In this document: in pieces, positions 58,018 to 64,000 of the stretch | Layout of the letters: the number at the start of each line of letters is the position of its first letter | Numbering within the stretch: position 1 is the first letter of the stretch | Assembly (NCBI GenBank): GCA_030063045.1 | Contig: JAQSEB010000048.1 | Span: 124,001-188,000 of the forward strand | DNA from: Pratylenchus scribneri | Lineage: Eukaryota; Nematoda; Chromadorea; Rhabditida; Pratylenchidae | Length of the DNA stretch: 64,000 nucleotides | Direction: 5' to 3' | The notes under the pieces: model-generated | The model's input: only the letters and a program-made list of their open reading frames with translations | The model's database searches: none | Told to the model about the DNA's origin: nothing | Translations under genes and position numbers: made by a program

Positions 58018-58533
58018 TTAATAGAGACCAAAAGCATCTGAGCGCAATCGTTTTTTCGAATGCGCCAGAGGCTTAGTGATTGTACTTCCAATTATAGTTT
58101 GATGATTTGGAATAAGAGCGGGTTTTTTCCGTGTGGCTCTTCTTTTCCTAGCAAATCCGCTTCCAAATTGTTTTGGAAAACCTCCTTGTTCCAAAACTGT
58201 ATCGATTCCCTTCCTTCCTTCACTCAATACCGAACTTTTTAATGGTTCTCCTTCTTTTATTTTATCTAATATTCTTTGACCAGTATTCAATGCTTCCGCA
58301 CTAATAGATGTTCCAACTTTACTTAATATTGGTAAGAAAAATCTCCATATTCCACGAAATACATCACCGACTCCTGCTCCTCCTTGTATTCCATATCCCC
58401 GTTGAAATGGGGGTGAACCACGAAAATAGGTAAAACCACCAGTATCATTGGATTCAGTAGGTAATACACCCCCACCCGTTTGGATGAAATCATCATATCC
58501 TACTGTAGAAGTATCGAAAATTACATGAACCAT
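58018..58533 (-). CDS. Maverick pX-like basic core/minor structural protein
   Basis: 171 residues from the ATG at 58533 (MVHVIFDTSTVGYD). A longer frame opens 84 nt upstream, but that overlaps the preceding gene and begins with an unlikely hydrophobic tail. A Gly-rich segment (GGG ... GIQGGAGVGD) precedes an amphipathic region (FRGIWRFFLPILSKV) and SAEALNTGQRILDKI. The C-terminus is strongly basic (FARKRRATRKK). The Gly-rich/hydrophobic/ALNTG/basic order is typical of the Polinton protein encoded beside the capsid gene, compared with adenovirus pX/pVII-like core proteins. It probably packs DNA or cements the capsid. Confidence 0.65.
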   Translation of the reverse strand: MVHVIFDTSTVGYDDFIQTGGGVLPTESNDTGGFTYFRGSPPFQRGYGIQGGAGVGDVFRGIWRFFLPILSKVGTSISAEALNTGQRILDKIKEGEPLKSSVLSEGRKGIDTVLEQGGFPKQFGSGFARKRRATRKKPALIPNHQTIIGSTITKPLAHSKKRLRSDAFGLY

Positions 58534-58613
58534 TTTTAAATTATAATAATGTTTATTCAATGATAAATTTGGATTTATGAAAAATGAAAATAGATAAAAA
58601 TAAAATTGTATAT

Positions 58614-60860
58614 TCAAATGTTAAATACTTTTTTAAATAATAAGACAATCATCACTGTTCCCCAGCTAAATGGAACTGGTCTTCCATCATCCATAGTTTG
58701 TAACTCTATTTCAATCTCGTTTACTTCTTTTGGTAATACACGTGCGAAAATTGGCGAATCGTAAATCTTTTCATAGTATTCTCCCGGTTTAGCTCCAGAT
58801 ATTGATACAACGCGTAGAAGTGAACTCAAAGCGTTTCCAATAATCATATTTTCGGTTAAGCCTTTTGTATAAACAGCAAAACTGGAAATACCACCACGAA
58901 GATCTGTAACATATTTTGCGATTTCACCGTTTTTCACCAAATTTACATTTTCAAAACCTAATACATAACCAAGCTGATGAGTGAAAGAGATATGTGTTAT
59001 GTTAGGATTGTCAAAGATTACCATAAAACGTTCAAATTCAGTATGATAGATGATTTCAAGTGAATCGATTAATTGCTTAGCATAGGACACATTTATATTA
59101 TCATTTTTCCATTGAGGTCCAAAAAATACTTGCATCACATCCTTGTTCTTATCTCGTTTACCAAGTCCCATCGATGCGATTATATCCGTATTTCTGTCTC
59201 TTGGGCGGAATCCAAATACTTTTTGCATAAATGGTTTCTCCTCATCTGTATGTATTGCCTGGGTTTCCATATCATTTCTGTTCTCGATAAATGTCTCTTC
59301 TCTCTCTTCTTGTTCATGTTTATTTTCATTCTCATTCGTGAAATCATCATTGGGCAATGTTTTTGGTATTGTCTCTTCATCTTTATTATCCGCTTCTTGT
59401 TTATCATTATTATTTTCTTCTACTTTCTCTTTCGGTCTTATACCAAATCCTTTTTGCATAAAATCATTTTCTTTATTTCTTGGACGGAATCCAAAGGTAT
59501 TTTGCATAAAATTTCCTTTTCTAGCTTGGGCTTCCGGGATTTCTGGAATAGGAGTCAATGCTTCACCAAGGACACCGTAAAAACCAATCTGCCCCAATAA
59601 TTTCATTTGTTCATATTCTTTTTTATAAATTTCTTCATCTCTTCTTTTACCTTCATATTCTAATGCGGAGAATCGATTTCGGCGATAAGCAATTAATCCG
59701 GAGAGTTGATTGATTTCATTAGTCAATTGTGTTTTTCTTTCTTCATCTGTTTCCAAATTCAAAATTTCCCTTTTTTCTCTAAGTTCGATATATGATTTTT
59801 GCAGTTCTTGTAATTTTTTATTTATAGCATTCCAATAATTAATAGGATTTTTTATAAAGAAGTCATTGACATATGCCGAGTTTCGTTCCCAGTTATCTTT
59901 TTCGTATTCTTCTTTAGTTTTTTGTTGCTCCTTCTCAATTATTCCTTTCATGATAATATTCAAATTATTACGTAAATGTCTTTGTTTTACTCTCAATTTG
60001 TTCAATTCATGTGCGATTTCTTGAATTTGCTTAGGATCTTTTGCATCTCTATACTTTTCCAAATTTTCTTTTATTTTTGTATAATAATCTACCAAACGAA
60101 TTCGTTCTTCTCCAATCTTTTCCCAGTAATTTGTGGGAAAGACTTGTAAATATTGTTCGACAATTGTTTTATTGCTCTCTTCAGTTGAATCATCTCTTCT
60201 TCTTGCCTCTTCTTCTAATTTTTCAATTTTAGCTTTCATTTCACGAGAACTTCTCATTTGTTGCTGCATTTTATGCCAAAGTCTTTGTTTTTCAGTTATA
60301 TTCTCATTGCTTATATTTTTATATTCATCAGCTTTTTCTTTTAATTCCTTTTCCATTTCTTCTATTTCATTTTTCTTGTCGCTAATTACATCCCAGTAAT
60401 CATCGGGATGTTCATGGAAAAATGTAATTATATAATTCATTAATTCCTCACTGGTTTGCTCCATATTTTCTATATTCCTTCTTTTACGGGTCGAATTAAT
60501 AATTGATGGCGAATCAATGAATCCTTTTCTTATTGATTCTAATGCTTGACTTTGATATTTAAGTACTGCTTGAAGAAAGTCATGTAAATCTTCCACGGAA
60601 TTATTGGAGGAAGATGGAACAGGTATCCTAAGTGTATAATTTTTTCCTTTATCATCTTTATAATGAATAAAAATTGCTTGATCATCGAGAGTACCAATAG
60701 TAGAATGCCAGCTATAAGGAAAACTTATACTATGCAATCCACATACCCAATCTCCATTAAATTTTAATGGCTTGGGTAGACGCATTCGAAATTTATTTGA
60801 TGTATTATCGGGATAATCTTTGATATTGCTGGGAACATAAACAAAGAAACTGTTTGACAT
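58614..60860 (-). CDS. Penton-like minor capsid protein of the Maverick with coiled-coil insertion
   Basis: A 748-residue protein. The N-terminal about 115 residues (SNSFFVYVPSNIKDYPDNTS, FRMRLPKPLKFNGDWVCGLH) and the C-terminal about 150 residues (FERFMVIFDNPNITHISFTH, LGYVLGFENV) are the two ends of the Polinton minor capsid family. Between them is a large charged insert. Residues about 145-440 are heptad-rich coiled coil with three repeats of a YWxxI-containing motif (DDYWDVIS, TNYWEKIG, INYWNAIN). It is followed by several copies of FMQ-x-x-FG-(F/I)-RPR. A fibre- or spike-like extension of the penton is plausible. A minus-strand TATAAATA lies at 60919-60926. Confidence 0.78.
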   Translation of the reverse strand: MSNSFFVYVPSNIKDYPDNTSNKFRMRLPKPLKFNGDWVCGLHSISFPYSWHSTIGTLDDQAIFIHYKDDKGKNYTLRIPVPSSSNNSVEDLHDFLQAVLKYQSQALESIRKGFIDSPSIINSTRKRRNIENMEQTSEELMNYIITFFHEHPDDYWDVISDKKNEIEEMEKELKEKADEYKNISNENITEKQRLWHKMQQQMRSSREMKAKIEKLEEEARRRDDSTEESNKTIVEQYLQVFPTNYWEKIGEERIRLVDYYTKIKENLEKYRDAKDPKQIQEIAHELNKLRVKQRHLRNNLNIIMKGIIEKEQQKTKEEYEKDNWERNSAYVNDFFIKNPINYWNAINKKLQELQKSYIELREKREILNLETDEERKTQLTNEINQLSGLIAYRRNRFSALEYEGKRRDEEIYKKEYEQMKLLGQIGFYGVLGEALTPIPEIPEAQARKGNFMQNTFGFRPRNKENDFMQKGFGIRPKEKVEENNNDKQEADNKDEETIPKTLPNDDFTNENENKHEQEEREETFIENRNDMETQAIHTDEEKPFMQKVFGFRPRDRNTDIIASMGLGKRDKNKDVMQVFFGPQWKNDNINVSYAKQLIDSLEIIYHTEFERFMVIFDNPNITHISFTHQLGYVLGFENVNLVKNGEIAKYVTDLRGGISSFAVYTKGLTENMIIGNALSSLLRVVSISGAKPGEYYEKIYDSPIFARVLPKEVNEIEIELQTMDDGRPVPFSWGTVMIVLLFKKVFNI

Positions 60861-60918
60861 TTTTAAAGTTTTTTTTATTCAATTAAAATTTTACAAATGA
60901 ATTTGAAAAAAATGAATA

Positions 60919-60926
60919 TATTTATA
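60919..60926 (-). promoter_or_regulatory. TATA box of the minor capsid gene
   Basis: TATAAATA on the minus strand, about 59 nt before the ATG at 60860. Confidence 0.45.
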
Positions 60927-60937
60927 TCAATTCTTGT

Positions 60938-62029
60938 TTATGTATCTGTTCCAACTAGTTGAGATTGATGTATCCATTCTGGTTCGGAATAGCCAATAAA
61001 CTTTACTAAATAGTCCATGGTTCCATCTCTTCTCTTTTTCGTTTTCAAAATTTCTTGAATCCGATATGATGTCTCTTCATCCTTTCGTACTTTCGATAAT
61101 TCTTCCGCATAGAAATTTTCTTTGAACGGTTCACCTTTCTCATCTTTAACCTTATACACAACTGGTTTAGAATGCTTCTTGATTTTGTCGATTTCCAATA
61201 TTTCATCTCCCCAGTTTGTATAATATCCTTTTTCAAATTTACCTTTACCTCGACTCATTCTTACAAAATCACCTTCTTTGAATTTTATTTTTGATTTCTT
61301 GTCATTTATGCTCAATGTATTTCCATATATTTTCTTCCATACTCGTTCAGCATTCCTAAAATTGACATCCACTGGTCTCATGCCATGCACTCTACTTTTT
61401 GAAAGATTAATTGCATTAACAATTTTCGGTAGAACATCTATCCATTTTTGGGTTTGTTTTTCAGCAAAATATCTATAAAGGCGTTGTTTTAAATTTTGGA
61501 TAGCTCTTTCCGCTACTGCAGCTTTTTGATAAGTGGAACTTGCTTCATACTTTTGAATGTCCTCATTTTTAAACCAATTATTCATTAGACGGTTTTTGAA
61601 TTCCGTTCCCAAATCTGAATAGATAACCATAGGTTTCATCGGCATTTGTTTAATCAGTTCTTCAAATGCTTTAACCATATCCTCGGCTTTTTTAGTTTTA
61701 AGTGGAACGGCAAATACTCTTTTTGAAAGTACATCAATTCCAACTAACATGTACCGATTTCCCTGATTATCCTTGGCCAACGCTTGCATATCAGCTAAAT
61801 CCACTTGAACATGGGTCATAAAACCAGAAGCAATTGTCTTAACTCTAGGAAAATGTATTCTTCTAGGTCGCATAAGAGTGTATGTACGGTGACCCTGCAA
61901 AAAGTGTTCTACATCCTCTTTTTTAATAGTAGGATTCACTTTTTGTGCTTCCTTAAGTAATGATTCTTGGCCAGCAAAGCCTGCTGGATTAGATGGATTA
62001 TTGTAAATATTTTTCAAAATTTTATCCAT
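60938..62029 (-). CDS. int: Retroviral-type integrase of the Maverick with C-terminal chromodomain
   Basis: A 363-residue protein with an rve catalytic core. The residues are Asp77 (VQVDLAD), Asp139 (IYSDLGTEF) and Glu174 (AVAERAIQNL); the D-to-E spacing of 35 is that of retroviral and Polinton integrases. An SH3-like basic domain follows (FKEGDFVRMSRGKGKFEKG). The C-terminal about 40 residues are a chromodomain (YRIQEILKTKKRRDG then YLVKFIGY and EWIHQSQL), which may steer insertion to modified histones. It inserts the linear element, giving short target duplications. Catalytic residues are intact. Confidence 0.93.
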   Translation of the reverse strand: MDKILKNIYNNPSNPAGFAGQESLLKEAQKVNPTIKKEDVEHFLQGHRTYTLMRPRRIHFPRVKTIASGFMTHVQVDLADMQALAKDNQGNRYMLVGIDVLSKRVFAVPLKTKKAEDMVKAFEELIKQMPMKPMVIYSDLGTEFKNRLMNNWFKNEDIQKYEASSTYQKAAVAERAIQNLKQRLYRYFAEKQTQKWIDVLPKIVNAINLSKSRVHGMRPVDVNFRNAERVWKKIYGNTLSINDKKSKIKFKEGDFVRMSRGKGKFEKGYYTNWGDEILEIDKIKKHSKPVVYKVKDEKGEPFKENFYAEELSKVRKDEETSYRIQEILKTKKRRDGTMDYLVKFIGYSEPEWIHQSQLVGTDT

Positions 62030-62073
62030 TTTAATAAAATTAATAATGATTACAATATGAATATATATTATGA

Positions 62074-63480
62074 TTAATCTTGATTTTTATATTTTGCAAC
62101 TCTCTTTTGTAATGCTTCCAATCTTTCTTTATTTGTCATTTTAGGAAGTCTTCTACTCGTAGAATATAATACTGAATCAATTTCATCTTGGGTCGGCTTC
62201 CTGGATGCCCAATTTCGTTTAACTCTCATTCCAACTTCAGCTCTTTCTGGTTTTCCTCTTCGTGTCTTTTTTTCTATTCCTGGAGCCGGAAGACCTTCTA
62301 ATGGTTTTCTCTTCCTCTCTTTTCTTACGCCCGTAGTAACTACTTCAATCAAATCCGGATCTCGTCTATATTTTACCCCGGGTCTTCCATACAACTCCAT
62401 AGATGTTTGGGGTCTAGACTCAGGTAATGGGGCTTCCAATGCTAATTGAACCGAGGATGAAGGTAATGCCGGTTTAGATGAAGTACCTTCCAATTCTTCA
62501 TTGATTTTATGATAATTTCTTATAACGGATGGACGAGAAAGCAACGATACTGTACCCTTTTGCCTATTTGATTTGACAATCTTCTTTCTCTCTGATGTTT
62601 CCGTAGGGTATGCAGTTACTCTATTTTTATTCTTCTTTACCAAGGCCTTTGAATTTAATTTATCTTTTGTAGAAGGGGCATCCAATATAGCCAATTGTTC
62701 TCGGCTTGGAGGCGGTAACGATATAGATAATAGAGGTGAAGGTGGAGGAGAACCACCAAATTCATCATCATTTTCAGTTTCTATAGGTTTTTCATGTCTT
62801 TTTATAATTTCAATTTGTTTTCCCTTCTTTCTTTTTGTTTCATATTGCTTTTTAGTGGATTCTCTAAAAACGGGTTCAATTTCAATTGATTGTTTTTTCA
62901 AAGGCCACATTCTAGGATGAAATTCTTCAGTTTCTGGTTTTCTTTTAATTCCTTTATGCATTGGTTCTTCATCTTTTTGTTCAACAAAAACATCATCCAC
63001 ATCATTTCTTTCTTCCGAATTATTATTCGTAGATTCATTATTATTTAAGGAATTATCATTATTCTCATTAAAATTTGAAACATTTCCTTCCGTATTATTT
63101 TGAGGTGTATTTCTGGTTCGTTTAATTTTAGTTATTCTCCTTCTGTTCGAAGGGGTTGAAGGAGGAGGTGGATGTTCTTGAGTATTCAAAACTTCAATTT
63201 TTGGTTGGGGTACAATTGATTCATTGAATAATGCTCCTGAAAGTGTATCGGCATTACTAACGGCAACATTAATAGGTTTATGTTCTTTTTCATTTCTTAG
63301 AAAAAGATAGCGACGTAATTCTTGATTATAATTTATATTTTTGGCAGAATTTGAAATTTTTTGTCTCTTAGTATTTTCTAGTAGATTTTTTGTAAAATCC
63401 AAGTTTATGTCACCACTATCATTAAAAGAAGTTAATCCTCGATAAATTTCATCAGGTAATAGAATAAATTTATTTGCCAT
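62074..63480 (-). CDS. Long basic, disordered Maverick protein, unknown
   Basis: A 468-residue protein. The N-terminus MANKFILLPDEIYRGLTSFN looks folded; the rest is polar and strongly basic, with many KR-rich nuclear-localisation-like runs (KRKPETEEF, KKQSIEI, RKRKPLEG, KKTRRGKPERA). There is also Asn/Ser repetition (about 130-170) and poly-Pro stretches. The C-terminus is a predicted helix (NKERLEALQKRVAKYKN). Position between integrase and the small conserved protein suggests a virion core or DNA-packing role, but I recognise no family. A minus-strand TATATAAAA lies at 63508-63516, about 28 nt upstream. Confidence 0.55.
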   Translation of the reverse strand: MANKFILLPDEIYRGLTSFNDSGDINLDFTKNLLENTKRQKISNSAKNINYNQELRRYLFLRNEKEHKPINVAVSNADTLSGALFNESIVPQPKIEVLNTQEHPPPPSTPSNRRRITKIKRTRNTPQNNTEGNVSNFNENNDNSLNNNESTNNNSEERNDVDDVFVEQKDEEPMHKGIKRKPETEEFHPRMWPLKKQSIEIEPVFRESTKKQYETKRKKGKQIEIIKRHEKPIETENDDEFGGSPPPSPLLSISLPPPSREQLAILDAPSTKDKLNSKALVKKNKNRVTAYPTETSERKKIVKSNRQKGTVSLLSRPSVIRNYHKINEELEGTSSKPALPSSSVQLALEAPLPESRPQTSMELYGRPGVKYRRDPDLIEVVTTGVRKERKRKPLEGLPAPGIEKKTRRGKPERAEVGMRVKRNWASRKPTQDEIDSVLYSTSRRLPKMTNKERLEALQKRVAKYKNQD

Positions 63481-63495
63481 TTTTTAAAAAATGAT

Positions 63496-63870
63496 TTAAA
63501 CTTTATCTTTTATATATAATGATTTGGCCAATTCTATAAGAATGGGAGTTAAAAGTGATGAGAATAATCCGGCTGCTCCACCACCTTTTTGTATAATTAA
63601 TTTCTTTGCACCCTTTTGGCTTCTCAATCTACTCATTTGACGAACAATATTTGCATATGGTATAAGTTTTTGTTTTTGACATTTTGTCAAAGGAAAACGA
63701 GATTTTACAATGTTTAATGAAATCTCCGCAATTGCCAATAACTGCTCCTTTGTAGCATTTTTTAATAGTTTATGTCGTTTAATAGATGATTTTGTTTTGG
63801 ATAATTTTTTTAAAAAATCTTTATTCTCACAAATAATTGGATTAATTTGACAACAATTTTTATGAACCAT
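63496..63870 (-). CDS. Small conserved Maverick protein (124 aa)
   Basis: The protein contains FLKKLSKTKSSIKRHKLLKN, then ATKEQLLAIAEISLNIVKSRFPL, CQKQKLIPYANIVRQMSR, a Gly run and a C-terminal hydrophobic helix (LFSSLLTPILIELAKSL). This order (basic helix, LL-x-x-(I/V)-E-I-x-x-N-(I/V), FPL, R-x-x-x-L-R, Gly, amphipathic tail) recurs in small proteins encoded next to the ATPase in animal Polintons. A membrane-active or core role has been discussed for such proteins. The function is not proven. It overlaps the 3' end of the ATPase gene by 11 bp, indicating co-transcription. Confidence 0.65.
   Translation of the reverse strand: MVHKNCCQINPIICENKDFLKKLSKTKSSIKRHKLLKNATKEQLLAIAEISLNIVKSRFPLTKCQKQKLIPYANIVRQMSRLRSQKGAKKLIIQKGGGAAGLFSSLLTPILIELAKSLYIKDKV
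63508..63516 (-). promoter_or_regulatory. TATA box of the 468-residue basic protein gene
   Basis: TATATAAAA on the minus strand, 28-36 nt before the ATG at 63480. Confidence 0.5.
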
Positions 63871-64000
63871 TTTTTGGAATGAATATAATTTTTTCTTCGT
63901 CTCGTTTAAATATATTTGTTCTTAAACGCAATAATGAATCAGAAGAAGCATGCATATCAATAAGCAAATAACCATAACGTTCTTTCGTCGCCTGTTTGTA
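63860..64000 (-). CDS. C-terminus of the FtsK/HerA-type packaging ATPase (partial, cut by window end)
   Basis: 46 residues of an open minus-strand frame run from the window edge to a TAA at 63860-63862. The sequence (KQATKERYGYLLIDMHAS, then LRLRTNIF and EEKIIFIP) is the typical C-terminal end of Polinton packaging ATPases, where YGYLLID and RLRTNIF are conserved. Walker motifs would be outside the window. In Polintons this ATPase is thought to package DNA into capsids. With it the set polymerase, integrase, protease, ATPase and capsid is complete. Confidence 0.7.
   Translation of the reverse strand, partial: YKQATKERYGYLLIDMHASSDSLLRLRTNIFKRDEEKIIFIPKNGS

Noticed and set aside
58534..58617. 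Upstream 28-codon extension of the pX-like protein
   Set aside because: It begins inside the end of the preceding gene and adds a hydrophobic stretch unlike the family; the ATG at 58533 gives the usual N-terminus.
59073..59600. Plus-strand frames of 145-175 codons
   Set aside because: They are antisense shadows of the low-complexity, charged minor capsid gene; composition is Phe/Ile/Ser-rich as expected of a reverse frame.

Overview
The window looks like AT-rich nematode genomic DNA. Genes are split by many short GT-AG introns (often about 40-60 nt), gene density is high at both flanks, and the recognisable host genes are animal genes. The base composition, tiny introns and many small repeats would suit a plant-parasitic tylenchid such as a root-knot nematode. 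That assignment is an inference; nothing here proves the species.

Host part (1-45.7 kb). After the 3' end of an unidentified plus-strand gene come a small minus-strand coiled-coil gene and, divergently, a 16-exon EFR3 gene (plasma-membrane PI4-kinase scaffold). Next are a permuted papain-fold (YiiX/C92-like) hydrolase, an ALDH9-type aldehyde dehydrogenase, and a minus-strand GnRH/AKH-receptor-like GPCR whose eleven exons all join in phase. From 17.9 to 27.1 kb I see no gene. That stretch holds a dispersed SINE-like family, a non-autonomous hAT element with an 8-bp target duplication, and purine-rich filler. From 27.1 to 35.6 kb on the minus strand lies an 18-exon gene encoding five tandem copies of a three-exon module with a possible PUR-like fold; a TIR-bounded minisatellite element sits in one intron. 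Divergent from it is a KAT6-like MYST histone acetyltransferase (PHD fingers plus MYST domain). One of its introns carries an intact, apparently autonomous Merlin transposon with 8-bp target duplications. A small anchored coiled-coil gene closes the host part.

Maverick/Polinton part (about 46-64 kb, cut by the window end). It encodes protein-primed family B DNA polymerase (one in-frame TGA), a standalone paralogue of a polymerase insert, a zinc-ribbon protein, adenain-like cysteine protease, double-jelly-roll major capsid protein, pX-like core protein, a penton-like minor capsid protein enlarged by a coiled coil, retroviral-type integrase with chromodomain, a conserved small protein, and the C-terminus of the packaging ATPase. 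All of these are on the minus strand and intronless.

The standout is a plus-strand cargo island at 53.1-55.7 kb. Its three intronless genes each have their own TATA box and look derived from host functions: a complete innexin, a short protein consisting essentially of an Argonaute PAZ domain, and an F-box/RING-like protein. I read it as a host-interaction module (cell-cell channels, small-RNA interference, ubiquitin targeting) carried by a virus-like transposon. The early-type genes are flanked by two arrays of about 101-bp repeats packed with TGACGTCA (CRE/ATF) palindromes, which recall adenovirus early promoters.
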